Of a stretch of DNA of 64,000 bases, positions 24,892 to 35,071 are shown piece by piece. The notes under the pieces are model-generated. The model worked only from the letters and a program-made list of their open reading frames with translations. It searched no databases and had not been told where the DNA came from. The stretch spans positions 2,433,106 through 2,497,105 of the forward strand of contig NZ_LR130760.1 in the NCBI RefSeq assembly GCF_900625095.1, given 5' to 3'. Origin of the DNA: Acinetobacter ihumii. GTDB taxonomy: Bacteria; Pseudomonadota; Gammaproteobacteria; Pseudomonadales; Moraxellaceae. How positions within the stretch are numbered: position 1 is the stretch's first letter; the number at the start of each line of letters is the position of its first letter. The position numbers and the translations under genes were made by a program.

Positions 24892-26154
24892 ATGAGTGAA
24901 GCTGTTCCCTCGATTGTTGCGATTGATATTGGGACACATAAAGTTTCAGTTTTAATTGGTAGAGTTCACGCACCGGACAATATTCAGGTCATCGGGATGG
25001 CAAACGCACCGAACCGGGGTATGAATAAAGGAAAAATTGTCAGTCTTGATAAAGTCATTGCTGCAATTAAAAATGCCGTTGCCGAAGCAGAAAATATGGC
25101 GGAATGTCGTGTACATACCGCATGGGTCTCCATTCCAAGTACAGAATTACAAAGTTTTTATGCTTCAGGTCGTATCCCGATTGCAAAAGCAGATCATAGT
25201 ATCAGCACCAATGAAGTGGTACGTGCTCTTGAATTGGCCAAAGCCAGTCATGTAACTCCTGACTATTATCTCGCCAGTGCAGTGCCGCTTGGTTTTGAAC
25301 TAGATGATGAGCCAGAATGGGTGCAAAATCCGATCAATATGTCAGCACATAGTATGACGGGACATTATCAACTGATGATGATGCCGATTAGTACTATGCA
25401 AAATCTGGATCGAGCCATGAAAGGTGCCAATATTGGCGTTGAAAAAATGGTGGTGTCGAGTCTGGCAACCGCAGAAGCCAGTTTGCTCAAAGATGAAAAA
25501 GAATATGGCGTCTGTCTGTTGGATATTGGCGCAGGAACAACAAATATCGCGGTTTATCTGGATGGTCGGCTGGCTTTGTCGCGTACTTTGCAACGTGGCG
25601 GTGAAAATGTCACTCGCGATATTGCGGCAGTGTTGCAGACCACCACTGAAGAAGCAGAGCGCATTAAAATTTTACATGGCTGTGTTGATTTAAGCGTAGT
25701 TAAGCCTGATCATATGATTCAGGTACAGGCGATTGATGGTCCACAAACCATTAGTCGAATTGAGCTTGCTGAAATTATCATTGCACGGTATGAAGAGATT
25801 TTCACCCAGATTCGCGAAGAACTAGAGCGTACAGGGGCGATTCATGGTTTGTATCATGGCGTGGTATTGACTGGGGATGCTTGTCAAATCGAAGGCATGA
25901 TCAGTCTGGCTCGCCGTATGCTTGGTGTCTCTGCGCATTTGGGTAATCCACCTTTACAGGTCTATGCAGATGATCAGCATCAGGCTGCGTTAAGACGTTC
26001 CATGTATGCGACTGCGGCAGGACTGTTGCTATTTAGTCAAAGTGAGTTACAGGATACAGTAGAAGAAGCGGATGAGGCAGGTGATCGCACATTCGTTGAT
26101 CGTGTGGTCAATGGCTGGAATACTTTAAATAGCAAGTTAAAAGCTATTTTTTAA
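24892..26154 (+). CDS. ftsA: Cell division protein FtsA
   Basis: This 420-residue actin-like ATPase tethers FtsZ to the membrane. The phosphate-1 motif AIDIGTHKVSVLIG is at the start, and LDIGAGTTNIAVY is phosphate-2. The 1C domain (residues about 85-165) with PLGFELDDEPEWVQNPINMS is present, and GVVLTGDACQIEGM forms the adenosine motif. The C-terminus (VDRVVNGWNTLNSKLKAIF) is the amphipathic membrane-targeting helix. The intergenic gap to ftsQ is 66 bp and to ftsZ 168 bp, the latter probably holding an ftsZ promoter. Confidence 0.96.
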   Translation: MSEAVPSIVAIDIGTHKVSVLIGRVHAPDNIQVIGMANAPNRGMNKGKIVSLDKVIAAIKNAVAEAENMAECRVHTAWVSIPSTELQSFYASGRIPIAKADHSISTNEVVRALELAKASHVTPDYYLASAVPLGFELDDEPEWVQNPINMSAHSMTGHYQLMMMPISTMQNLDRAMKGANIGVEKMVVSSLATAEASLLKDEKEYGVCLLDIGAGTTNIAVYLDGRLALSRTLQRGGENVTRDIAAVLQTTTEEAERIKILHGCVDLSVVKPDHMIQVQAIDGPQTISRIELAEIIIARYEEIFTQIREELERTGAIHGLYHGVVLTGDACQIEGMISLARRMLGVSAHLGNPPLQVYADDQHQAALRRSMYATAAGLLLFSQSELQDTVEEADEAGDRTFVDRVVNGWNTLNSKLKAIF

Positions 26155-26322
26155 GATGTATATATTTATTGGGAATATTGTTTGGAAGTTGTAAGAGAAA
26201 ATTGTCATACTTGACAAGGGAAGTATTGCACAGCATTCTAAAATCTATTGTTTTTTGAAGTATTAAGGCAGTGTACGGGCTCAAGTGACTGCCACTTATT
26301 GAAATTAGGAACCCCAAAGGTC

Positions 26323-27501
26323 ATGGCCTCATTTGAATTTATAGAAGATGAACTAACCGATAGTAACGGTCAAGCCCGTTTCACTGTATTTGGTGTTGGC
26401 GGTGGCGGTGGTAATGCCGTACAGCATATGGTGCAATCTGATATTAAAGGTGTGAAATTTGTTTGTGCCAATACAGACAAACAAGCACTGGACAGTATGA
26501 ATGCGCCATTTAAGATTCAGCTTGGTGAGCAAAGTACCCGTGGTCTAGGTGCTGGTGCAAATCCTGAAGTCGGTCAAATCGCTGCTGAAGAAAGCCGTGA
26601 AGTGATTCGTCAGCATCTTGAAGGCACAGACATGGTGTTTGTGACTGCGGGCATGGGCGGTGGTACAGGGACTGGCGCAGCTCCTGTGGTTGCTGAGGTT
26701 GCCAAAGAAATGGGGATTTTGACGGTTGGTGTAGTGACCACCCCATTTAACTTTGAAGGTCGTCGTCGTCAACGTTCGGCAGAAAAAGGGATTGATGCGT
26801 TAGAGTCACATGTTGATTCTTTGATCATTATTCCAAATCAGCGTTTGCTCAGTGTGTATGGCGATATTTCAATGAAAGATGCCTACAAAAAAGCAGATGA
26901 TGTTTTGCTGAATGCGGTGCGTAGTATCTTTGACTTGGTGGTGAATCGCGGTCACATCAACCTTGACTTTGCTGACTTGAAAACAGCTATGAGTACCCGT
27001 GGTTATGCCATGATGGGTGCAGGTTTGGGTCGTGGTGAAGATCGTGCACGTCAGGCGGCTGAACAGGCGATTCGTAGTCCATTACTGGATAACGTCAACA
27101 TTATTAATGCCAAAGGTGTGTTGATCAACATTACGGGTGGTGATGACATTACCTTGCGTGAAACTGAAATTATCACCGATGTGGTCAACCAGATTGTGGA
27201 TCTGGACGAAGGTGAAATTTTCTACGGAACTGTGTTTGATCCAGATGCGCGTGATGAGTTGCGTGTTACTGTCATTGCAACAGGTTTAACCCGAAACGCA
27301 TCAGAAGCAGAACAGCCGAAGAAGCGTTTAGGTGCTGCTCATGTTCAGGTGCCAAGCTCACACCCAACCGATGAAGATGATGTTCCTGCGATTAGCAAAC
27401 GTCAGAATACGGAAGCTCCAGCCGCTGCAAATGCGGGTGCTGCGCCGCGTTCATCGCCAATGAGTATTCAGGATTATCTAAAAAATCAACAGCGCAAGTA
27501 A
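26323..27501 (+). CDS. ftsZ: Cell division GTPase FtsZ
   Basis: This tubulin-like GTPase forms the division ring. The 392-residue form starts at [20 protein letters not shown]; the longer frame from 26248 adds 25 residues not seen in Fts[16 protein letters not shown], the tubulin signature [17 protein letters not shown], and the T7 loop [15 protein letters not shown] are all intact. A variable Ala/Pro linker precedes the C-terminal FtsA/ZipA-binding tail, here [13 protein letters not shown]. The gene is followed by a strong terminator, closing the cluster before lpxC. Confidence 0.97.
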   Translation: MASFEFIEDELTDSNGQARFTVFGVGGGGGNAVQHMVQSDIKGVKFVCANTDKQALDSMNAPFKIQLGEQSTRGLGAGANPEVGQIAAEESREVIRQHLEGTDMVFVTAGMGGGTGTGAAPVVAEVAKEMGILTVGVVTTPFNFEGRRRQRSAEKGIDALESHVDSLIIIPNQRLLSVYGDISMKDAYKKADDVLLNAVRSIFDLVVNRGHINLDFADLKTAMSTRGYAMMGAGLGRGEDRARQAAEQAIRSPLLDNVNIINAKGVLINITGGDDITLRETEIITDVVNQIVDLDEGEIFYGTVFDPDARDELRVTVIATGLTRNASEAEQPKKRLGAAHVQVPSSHPTDEDDVPAISKRQNTEAPAAANAGAAPRSSPMSIQDYLKNQQRK

Positions 27502-27518
27502 TAAAATCAGACATTTAG

Positions 27519-27549
27519 AAAAAGGCAGTGTATTTACACTGCCTTTTTT
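27519..27549 (+). terminator. Terminator after ftsZ
   Basis: AAAAAGGCAGTG, loop TATTTA, CACTGCCTTTTTT, beginning 18 bp past the stop codon. Confidence 0.93.
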
Positions 27550-27611
27550 GTTTTTTATCAATAGCTAAATGTGCTAACGTATAGCGGTTTTTGAATTGAA
27601 GTTAGAGTAGC

Positions 27612-28514
27612 ATGTTGAAACAACGTACCCTCAAACGTGTGGTGAAAGCCAGTGGAATTGGTCTCCATAGTGGTCAAAAAGTGATGATCAATTTTCTGCC
27701 GCATGTGATTGATGGAGGTATTGTGTTTCGTCGTATTGATCTGCAACCCCCTGTAGATATTACCGCCAATGCTTTACTGATTCAGGAAGCGTTTATGTGT
27801 TCCAATCTGGTTCAGGATGATATCAAGATCGGAACCATTGAACATGTTATGAGTGCCATTGCGGGATTGGGCATTGATAATTTAATCATTGAAGTTTCTG
27901 CGTCTGAAGTTCCGATTATGGATGGTAGTGCTGGACCTTTTATTTATCTTTTAATGCAAGGTGAATTGGTTGAGCAAAATGCGGCCAAAAAATTCATTAA
28001 GATTTTAAAGCCCGTCGAAGCTTTAATTGAAGATAAACGCGCAAAATTTAGTCCACATGATGGTTTTCAGCTTAATTTCACCATTGATTTTGATCATCCT
28101 GCATTTGCCAAAGAATATCAGTCAGCTACCATCGACTTTTCTACCGAAACTTTTGTCTATGAAGTCAGTGAAGCACGTACTTTTGGCTTTATGAAAGATC
28201 TGGACTACCTCAAAGCCAACAATTTGGCATTGGGTGCGAGTTTGGACAATGCCATTGGGGTGGATGACACTGGCGTGGTCAATGAAGAAGGGTTACGTTT
28301 TTCCGATGAATTTGTTCGGCATAAAATTCTGGATGCGGTAGGCGATCTGTATCTACTTGGTCATCAGATTATTGCTAAATTTGATGGTTATAAATCAGGT
28401 CATGCATTAAATAATCAGCTATTACGCAATGTTCAAAGTGATCCAAAAAATTACGAAATTGTAACATTTGATAACGAAGATCAATGCCCGATTTCTTATG
28501 TGAGTGTGAGCTAA
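27612..28514 (+). CDS. lpxC: UDP-3-O-acyl-N-acetylglucosamine deacetylase
   Basis: This 300-residue zinc deacetylase catalyses the committed step of lipid A synthesis. [19 protein letters not shown] opens the protein; [17 protein letters not shown] contains a zinc His, and [16 protein letters not shown] contains the second zinc His and the Asp. [15 protein letters not shown] is also diagnostic. It has its own promoter region after the ftsZ terminator. The length is usual for the enzyme. Confidence 0.97.
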   Translation: MLKQRTLKRVVKASGIGLHSGQKVMINFLPHVIDGGIVFRRIDLQPPVDITANALLIQEAFMCSNLVQDDIKIGTIEHVMSAIAGLGIDNLIIEVSASEVPIMDGSAGPFIYLLMQGELVEQNAAKKFIKILKPVEALIEDKRAKFSPHDGFQLNFTIDFDHPAFAKEYQSATIDFSTETFVYEVSEARTFGFMKDLDYLKANNLALGASLDNAIGVDDTGVVNEEGLRFSDEFVRHKILDAVGDLYLLGHQIIAKFDGYKSGHALNNQLLRNVQSDPKNYEIVTFDNEDQCPISYVSVS

Positions 28515-28612
28515 ATCATTGTCTTCATTAGGCTATGTTATAGTGTAACTAGAAAATACGTTAAATGTGTCACAAAAAAATCAATTTACGAATTCATAAT
28601 TTGAAATGGTTG

Positions 28613-29086
28613 TTACTTTTTATTGCTTGCCAAACGCAGCAAAGCTTGGCTAAGCTTAGGGTCGTTCACTAAACCAGCCGCACCACGTAACATTTCTTGT
28701 GTTTCTGGTGTTAAAGAAGTGACAGTTGTTACATGACTTTGATCAGAATAAGACCCTGCTCTTAATCGTACTTGAAGTTTTTGTAAGTCCTGTAGGCCTT
28801 CTAGTTGAGTGAGCTTAGAAATGTATTGTGTTTGAAGATATCCGAGCTGACTAATCATGGCCTGATTTTCACCGGTAATCGTCAAAACACCATACTGATA
28901 ACAGACCACCTGCCATTTTTCAGGTTGTGGCAGTAGGGGCTGAATAAGTTTCGTAAGTTTTTGCCATTGTGCGACTTGCGTTGTAAGAAACGTTAGGTTT
29001 CCTGTTTTTATGTGTTTTCTTGTTTGTTGAAACACGCTTTTAGGTTGAGTCATGACGGTCGTCGATATTTTGGGCAACTGACTCAT
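28613..29086 (-). CDS. DciA-like (DUF721) protein
   Basis: This basic protein has 157 residues with a DUF721-like core at about 25-110: TQVAQWQKLTKLIQPLLPQPEKW...YQYGVLTITGENQAMISQLGYLQTQYISKL. Members of this family (DciA) load the replicative helicase DnaB in bacteria lacking DnaC. In pseudomonads a dciA gene lies in the same place, between lpxC and an M23 peptidase, which supports the call. Here it is on the opposite strand to both neighbours. Family identity is probable; the helicase-loader role is inferred from the family. Confidence 0.68.
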   Translation of the reverse strand: MSQLPKISTTVMTQPKSVFQQTRKHIKTGNLTFLTTQVAQWQKLTKLIQPLLPQPEKWQVVCYQYGVLTITGENQAMISQLGYLQTQYISKLTQLEGLQDLQKLQVRLRAGSYSDQSHVTTVTSLTPETQEMLRGAAGLVNDPKLSQALLRLASNKK

Positions 29087-29163
29087 ATCTTAAACGTTCA
29101 TTTCAATTGAGATCAAGGAAGAGATCACACAAGGAACTTTTAAGAACAGTTTAAGAGGTTTTT

Positions 29164-29856
29164 ATGCATCCGCGCCGTATACTACTTGCTTTTTCACTCG
29201 CAGCTTCTGCTGCATCAGTTGCCTTTGCAGACTATCAAACACTCAATACTCAAGACACACCAGACCGTTTAGAAAGTTTATCGCGCACTTTATCTCAAGG
29301 ATCTTATACACACCCTGATGATTTGGATCTGCCTGCATCAGCAAAAGTGTCTGTGACCTTGCGGGAAAAAACCATTGAGTTAAATAATGAATCACTTGAG
29401 AAGAAATACGGCAAATCAATTGCTTCTAAAGTGTCTGCAAGCGGCAATAATCCTTATTCTTCGTGGTTAACCAAACATCCTTTACCTGAAATGACCCGTA
29501 TTTCTTCAGAATACGGCATGCGTACCCTGATGGGAACCACGCGTGGTCATACGGGCATTGATATGGCTGCACCGAGTGGTACTCCTATTTATGCAACAGG
29601 CCCAGGTATTGTTACCAAAGCTGGTTGGGGAACCGGTTATGGTCAATATGTCGAAGTGAATCATGGCAATGGCTATTTGACCCGTTATGCGCATGCATCA
29701 CGAATTATGGTACGCACAGGTGATCAGGTTCAGGCAGGTGAACATATTGCCAATGTTGGTTGCACAGGACGCTGTACTGGACCTCACTTACACTTTGAAG
29801 TGGTTCGTGACGGTGAGCGTAAAAATCCATCGACTTATCTTGCGATGCTACCATAA
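29164..29856 (+). CDS. M23-family LytM endopeptidase
   Basis: This 230-residue protein begins with a signal peptide (MHPRRILLAFSLAASAASVA, cleavage near residue 22), so it acts in the periplasm. The C-terminal LytM domain starts near residue 115 and has the active zinc set: His129 and Asp133 (HTGID), His177 (YAHAS) and His208/His210 in HLHFE. It is therefore predicted to be an active peptidoglycan endopeptidase rather than an EnvC/NlpD-type activator with degenerate ligands. A CTGRC pair near 200 could form a disulfide. Position after lpxC and the DciA gene matches the pseudomonad arrangement. Confidence 0.9.
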   Translation: MHPRRILLAFSLAASAASVAFADYQTLNTQDTPDRLESLSRTLSQGSYTHPDDLDLPASAKVSVTLREKTIELNNESLEKKYGKSIASKVSASGNNPYSSWLTKHPLPEMTRISSEYGMRTLMGTTRGHTGIDMAAPSGTPIYATGPGIVTKAGWGTGYGQYVEVNHGNGYLTRYAHASRIMVRTGDQVQAGEHIANVGCTGRCTGPHLHFEVVRDGERKNPSTYLAMLP

Positions 29857-29963
29857 CTTGGTGGCAACCTAAGTAACTTCATCATCGCTTTCTCATGTGT
29901 CTTCTCCATTTGAATGCGTTGATACAGTATTTACGTTAGCATTGAAAACTTATTTTTATGTAT

Positions 29964-29991
29964 AAAAAATCGCCTAAATTGGCGATTTTTT
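29964..29991 (+). terminator. Terminator before aceE
   Basis: AAAAAATCGCC, loop TAAATT, GGCGATTTTTT; U tracts on both sides. It lies 108 bp past the M23 gene stop and upstream of aceE. Confidence 0.88.
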
Positions 29992-30133
29992 GTTATTTTA
30001 GGTAATGAAAAGTCAGCAACTATTTATTATCTAAATAATGCTGTCAATCTGTATTCACCCAATAAGCTAACTAGAATTGGGTCATCTATGATAAAAATAT
30101 GGACAAGACCAAACACTAAGGGAAAGGTGAATT

Positions 30134-32848
30134 ATGGCGTTTTATGGTGATTCCGACGCTCAAGAAACCCAAGAATGGCAAGACGCATTTGATTCAGTTT
30201 TGCAGCATATGGGCACAGAACGTGCTGCTTTTTTACTCGAAAAGCTCTATCAACGCGCGATTGCGAAGCATGTCCCTATTCAGCGTCTAAATACTCCTTA
30301 CCTCAATACTATTTCCGTTGAAGAACAACCTGCCATGCCAGGCGATCAGGATATGGAACGTCGTATCCGTGCGCTGATCCGCTGGAATGCGTTGGCGATG
30401 GTGTTGCGTGCCAATAAAACGGGTGATGACTTAGGTGGTCACTTGGCCAGCTTTGCTTCTTCTGCCACATTATATGATGTTGGCTTTAACCATTTTTTCC
30501 GCGCCAATAGCGACAGCTTTGGTGGGGACATGATTTATTATCAAGGTCATTGTGCACCGGGTATTTATGCACGTTCCTTTTTAGAAGGTCGTTTGACCGA
30601 AGATCAGTTGAATAATTTCCGTCGTGAAGTCAACGGCAATGGTTTGTCCAGCTATCCACATCCATATTTGATGCCAGATTATTGGCAATTTCCAACGGTT
30701 TCGATGGGCTTAGGTCCAATTATGTCAATTTATCAGGCGCATATTCAGAAATATTTGATGAATCGTGGTTTGATTAAGGAAGAAGACCGTAAAGTCTGGG
30801 CCTATCTGGGCGATGGTGAAATGGATGAACCTGAAAGTACAGGGGCAATTTCACTGGCAGGTCGTGAAAAGTTAGATAACCTGATTTGGGTGGTGAACTG
30901 TAACTTACAGCGTCTGGATGGACCTGTGCGTGGCAATGGTAAAATCATTCAGGAACTTGAATCTCTATTCCGTGGTGCGGGATGGCGCGTGATTAAAGTG
31001 GTCTGGGGGCGTCATTGGGATCCTCTCTTGGATAAAGACAAATCAGGTGCATTAAAAGCGGTGATGGAAGAAGCCGTTGATGGTGATTATCAGCGTTATC
31101 AGGTGAAGGGTGGTGCGTACACTCGTGCTCACTTCTTTGGTAAATATCCTGAATCTGAAGAATTAGTGAAAAACCTGAGCGATGAAGATATTGATAATCT
31201 CAATCGTGGTGGTCACGACCCATACAAAGTTTATGCAGCTTATGCTGAAGCAATGAAAAGTACAGGTCAACCAACGGTGATTCTAGCGAAAACGGTGAAA
31301 GGTTATGGTTTGTCTGACGAAATCGAAGCCGTCAACAAAACCCATCAGATTAAAAAAATGCATGTCGATTCACTCAAATATGTCCGTGATCGTTTCAACC
31401 TGCCATTTACCAATGAGCAATTAGAAGATTTACCGTTATATCGTCCCGCAGAGAATTCGCCTGAACTCAAATATATGAAGGCTCGCCGTGAAGCACTTGG
31501 TGGATATTTACCTGCGCGTCGAAAAGAAAGTGAAGCCTTACCGATTCCTGAACTTTCTGTTTTTGATAGTGTACTTAGTGGCAGCAACGGTAAAGAACAA
31601 TCCACCACGATGGTCATGGTTCGTTTAATTGCGGCATTATTGAAAGAAAAAGCCATTAAAGACCGCGTGGTACCGATTGTGCCAGATGAAGCACGTACTT
31701 TTGGTCTGGAAGGCATGTTCCGTCAGTTGGGTATCTATGCGGCGCATGGTCAGAAATATACACCAGAAGACAATGAACAGCTCATGAACTATCGTGAAGC
31801 CAAAGATGGTCACATGTTGCAAGAAGGGATTAATGAAGCGGGTGCCATGAGCGCATGGGCGGCTTTGGGTACCAGTTATTCAACCAATAACTTGCCAATG
31901 ATTCCAATGTATATGTATTACTCCATGTTTGGCTTCCAGCGTATTGGAGACATTGCATGGGCGGCAGGCGATGCGCAGGCGCAAGGTTTCTTGCTTGGTG
32001 CAACTGCGGGTCGAACCACATTAAATGGTGAAGGCTTACAGCATCAGGATGGTCATTCACATATTCTGGCGGGCACGATTCCAAACTGTATCTCTTATGA
32101 TCCTTGCTTTGGTTATGAGCTGGCAGTTGTGGTACATGACGGTTTACAACGGATGTATGTCAATCAGGAACGTGTGTTTTATTACTTAACGGTCATGAAT
32201 GAAAATTACGAACATCCTGAAATGCCAAAAGGTGCGGAACAAGGCATCAAGCGTGGCATGTATTTGTTTGAAAAAGATGACAAGGCGACTGTGCAATTAC
32301 TGGGTTCTGGTGTCATTTTGCGTGAAGTGATTAAAGCCGCGAAAATCTTACGCGAGGAATATCAGATTCATTCAAACATCTGGAGTGTGACCAGCTTTAA
32401 TGAACTGGCACGTGACGGTATGGCATGCGATGAATACAATCGTTTGCATCCTCTTGCAGAAGATACCAAAGAGTCTTGGGTGTCTCAGCAGTTGCGCGGT
32501 ACGGATGGCATAGTGGTTTCTGCAACTGATCATATGCGTGCATATAGTGAACAGATTCGTGCGTATTTGCCAGATAATCGTCCTTATGTGACTTTGGGTA
32601 CAGATGGCTATGGTCGTTCGGATACGCGTGGCAACCTGCGCAGTTACTTTGGCGTCGATGCAGCACATATTGTGGTTGCGACATTGAAGAAACTGGCAGA
32701 TGAAGGTGAAGTTGAAAACCGTCTGGTGAAAGATGCCATTTCAAGTCTTGAGCTGGAAACAGATCGTCCAGTGGCATGGGCTCCACAGGCACATCCAGAA
32801 GTTCAACCTGTGGCGGCGTATCAAGAACAATCAGGTGAGGGGAACTAA
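30134..32848 (+). CDS. aceE: Pyruvate dehydrogenase E1 component (homodimeric)
   Basis: This 904-residue thiamine-diphosphate enzyme decarboxylates pyruvate and reductively acetylates the lipoyl arms of AceF. It is the homodimeric type, as shown by its length and by WQDAFDSVLQHMGTERAAFL near the N-terminus. HLASFASSATLYDVGFNHFF, LGDGEMDEPESTGAISLAGR (ThDP GDG motif), GPVRGNGKIIQELES and EGLQHQDGHSHI (catalytic His loop) follow. Only 3 bp separate the stop from the aceF start. The upstream 140 bp include no PdhR-like operator that I can recognise. Confidence 0.97.
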   Translation: MAFYGDSDAQETQEWQDAFDSVLQHMGTERAAFLLEKLYQRAIAKHVPIQRLNTPYLNTISVEEQPAMPGDQDMERRIRALIRWNALAMVLRANKTGDDLGGHLASFASSATLYDVGFNHFFRANSDSFGGDMIYYQGHCAPGIYARSFLEGRLTEDQLNNFRREVNGNGLSSYPHPYLMPDYWQFPTVSMGLGPIMSIYQAHIQKYLMNRGLIKEEDRKVWAYLGDGEMDEPESTGAISLAGREKLDNLIWVVNCNLQRLDGPVRGNGKIIQELESLFRGAGWRVIKVVWGRHWDPLLDKDKSGALKAVMEEAVDGDYQRYQVKGGAYTRAHFFGKYPESEELVKNLSDEDIDNLNRGGHDPYKVYAAYAEAMKSTGQPTVILAKTVKGYGLSDEIEAVNKTHQIKKMHVDSLKYVRDRFNLPFTNEQLEDLPLYRPAENSPELKYMKARREALGGYLPARRKESEALPIPELSVFDSVLSGSNGKEQSTTMVMVRLIAALLKEKAIKDRVVPIVPDEARTFGLEGMFRQLGIYAAHGQKYTPEDNEQLMNYREAKDGHMLQEGINEAGAMSAWAALGTSYSTNNLPMIPMYMYYSMFGFQRIGDIAWAAGDAQAQGFLLGATAGRTTLNGEGLQHQDGHSHILAGTIPNCISYDPCFGYELAVVVHDGLQRMYVNQERVFYYLTVMNENYEHPEMPKGAEQGIKRGMYLFEKDDKATVQLLGSGVILREVIKAAKILREEYQIHSNIWSVTSFNELARDGMACDEYNRLHPLAEDTKESWVSQQLRGTDGIVVSATDHMRAYSEQIRAYLPDNRPYVTLGTDGYGRSDTRGNLRSYFGVDAAHIVVATLKKLADEGEVENRLVKDAISSLELETDRPVAWAPQAHPEVQPVAAYQEQSGEGN

Positions 32849-32851
32849 GCG

Positions 32852-34867
32852 ATGCAAGTGAAAACACCTGATATTGGCGTAGAAAAAGCCACGGTTGCCG
32901 AAATTTTAGTAAAAGTTGGCGACCAAATCTCTGAAAATGATAGTTTGATTTTACTCGAATCGGATAAAGCTTCTGTTGAAGTGCCAAGCACCGCTTCTGG
33001 CGTCGTCAAAAGTATTGCGGTGAGCTTGGGCGATGAAGTTTCGGAAGGAACGACATTAATCGAGCTGGAAAGTGCTGACAGTAATGCTCAAAGTGAAACA
33101 GATTCAACACCAGATCAAGCTGAAGTGAAAGCAGAAACATCTACTCAACCAGTTGAGCAAGCTGCATCACAATCGAGTAAATCCGTTGACTCTGGTTCGG
33201 GTACATCTTCTGTGGTTGAGGTACAGGTTCCAGATATTGGGGTAGAAAAAGCCACAGTTGCGGAATTACTGGTCAAGGTTGGTGATGAAATTTCTGAAAA
33301 TGACAGTTTAATTCTGCTTGAGTCAGATAAAGCCTCGGTTGAAGTACCTAGTCCAGTTGCGGGTACGGTTGAAAGTATAGAAGTACAAACGGGTGACACT
33401 GTTAAAGAAGGTGTATTGCTACTTAAAGTTAAAACAGTAGGAGCATCAAGTGCTGTAACAGCACCAGCGGAAACTTCTACGCCAGCTAAACCTGCTGAAA
33501 ACCAAGCACAAACTCAGACTGAAGCAGAACCTGCATCAAACGCACCAGCTGGAGCAGTGGATGTCGTCGTACCTGATTTGGGTGTCGACAAGGCTGCTGT
33601 GGCGGAGATTCTAGTCAATGTCGGTGACCAGATCTCCAAAGATGAAAGCATTGTTGTGGTGGAGTCAGACAAGGCGACGGTAGAAGTGCCAAGTACGGTT
33701 TCTGGTGTGGTCAAAGCGGTTCATATTCAGACCGGTCAAGATGTTAAAGAAGGTGTGGTTTTAATCACTGTTGAAGCTGAAGGTGCTGCTGCAAGTACAG
33801 CGAAAACACCGGTCGCCAAAGCTGAGGTTGCACCTGCGACAGCAGCTAAAGCTGAAGCCACCAAAGCACCTGCTGAAAAAGTTGAAGCCGTCACAAAAAC
33901 TGAAGCAGCTACATCAACACCTACAGACAAGCTGACCAAAGAGCAAGAAGCCGCCAATGCTCAAGTTTATGCAGGTCCAGCGGTACGTAAAGTGGCGCGT
34001 GAACTGGGGGTGGTGCTGGCTGAAGTGAAAGCCACTGGTGAGCATGGACGTTTGATGAAAGAAGACATCTATGCTTATGTCAAACAACGTTTGACCGCTC
34101 CTGTTGCTGCCCCTAAAGCCGCTGCTGCGGCAGTTGCATCAGGCTTGCCATCATTGCCAGATTTTAGCGCATTTGGGGGTGTGGAAGAGAAAACCCTGAC
34201 TCGTTTGCAGCAAGTCTCGATTCCACAGTTATCGTTGAATAACTTCATTCCTCAGGTGACTCAATTTGATCTCGCGGATATTACTGAGCTTGAAGCGTGG
34301 CGTAATGATTTGAAGGCAAACTTCAAGAAAGAAGGCATCAGCCTGACCATTATGGCATTTATCATTAAAGCGGTTGCGCACTTACTGAAAGAAGAGCGCG
34401 AGTTTGCTGGACATTTGTCTGATGATGGTAAATCGGTGTTATTACGTAAAGAAATCCATATGGGGATTGCGGTTGCAACACCTGATGGTTTGACAGTGCC
34501 AGTATTGCGAAATCCTGATCAGAAAAGTATTAAAGAGATTGCGACTGAACTGGGTGTAATGGGTCAAAAAGCACGTGACAAAAAGCTTTCACCGAAAGAT
34601 TTACAAGGTGCTAACTTTACCATTTCAAGCTTGGGTGCCATTGGTGGAACAGCATTTACACCTTTGGTCAATTGGCCGCAAGTAGCAATCTTGGGAATTT
34701 CACCAGCAACCATGCAACCGGTATGGAATGGGCAGGACTTTGAACCACGTCTGATGTTGCCGTTATCGTTATCGTATGATCATCGTGTAATTAATGGGGC
34801 GGACGCTGCGCGTTTTAGTAACAAGTTGACCAAGCTTTTGCAGGATATTCGCAGTCTTTTACTTTAA
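32852..34867 (+). CDS. aceF: Dihydrolipoamide acetyltransferase (E2), three lipoyl domains
   Basis: This 671-residue core of pyruvate dehydrogenase has three tandem lipoyl domains, each with the modified Lys in a DKA motif: Lys39 and Lys160 (LESDKASVEVPS) and Lys274 (VESDKATVEVP). Ala/Pro/Thr-rich linkers join them. The peripheral-subunit-binding domain is at about residues 372-410 (YAGPAVRKVARELGV), followed by a long Ala-rich linker. The catalytic domain ends with SYDHRVINGADAARFSNKL, which carries the acetyltransferase His and Asp. The start follows a GAGGGG ribosome site. The lpd (E3) gene is not present, as the operon ends here with a terminator. Confidence 0.97.
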   Translation: MQVKTPDIGVEKATVAEILVKVGDQISENDSLILLESDKASVEVPSTASGVVKSIAVSLGDEVSEGTTLIELESADSNAQSETDSTPDQAEVKAETSTQPVEQAASQSSKSVDSGSGTSSVVEVQVPDIGVEKATVAELLVKVGDEISENDSLILLESDKASVEVPSPVAGTVESIEVQTGDTVKEGVLLLKVKTVGASSAVTAPAETSTPAKPAENQAQTQTEAEPASNAPAGAVDVVVPDLGVDKAAVAEILVNVGDQISKDESIVVVESDKATVEVPSTVSGVVKAVHIQTGQDVKEGVVLITVEAEGAAASTAKTPVAKAEVAPATAAKAEATKAPAEKVEAVTKTEAATSTPTDKLTKEQEAANAQVYAGPAVRKVARELGVVLAEVKATGEHGRLMKEDIYAYVKQRLTAPVAAPKAAAAAVASGLPSLPDFSAFGGVEEKTLTRLQQVSIPQLSLNNFIPQVTQFDLADITELEAWRNDLKANFKKEGISLTIMAFIIKAVAHLLKEEREFAGHLSDDGKSVLLRKEIHMGIAVATPDGLTVPVLRNPDQKSIKEIATELGVMGQKARDKKLSPKDLQGANFTISSLGAIGGTAFTPLVNWPQVAILGISPATMQPVWNGQDFEPRLMLPLSLSYDHRVINGADAARFSNKLTKLLQDIRSLLL

Positions 34868-34894
34868 TGAGTACGGTGATGATCCAATTTACTT

Positions 34895-34918
34895 AACCTC
34901 GCCTCCGCGAGGTTTTTT
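34895..34918 (+). terminator. Terminator after aceF
   Basis: AACCTCGC, loop CTCC, GCGAGGTTTTTT, 27 bp past the aceF stop. Confidence 0.93.
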
Positions 34919-35071
34919 ATTACCTTTTATTTAATTCGATACACGTAAAACACCTAAACACACATTTCCTTATCATGTTTGATACAGGAATCATCTATAG
35001 ATCATTCCATGCAGGATTATTATGGAAGATGAAAAGTATAAAAATTTAACACTGAATCAAGGAGTATCAAC

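Noticed and set aside
32852-33790. Tandem DNA repeat in the aceF region
   Set aside because: The repeats correspond to lipoyl domains of one protein and not to a mobile or CRISPR-type repeat.
33145-33957. Several Ser/Thr-rich minus-strand frames opposite aceF
   Set aside because: They are complements of the repetitive lipoyl-domain and linker codons, not genes.
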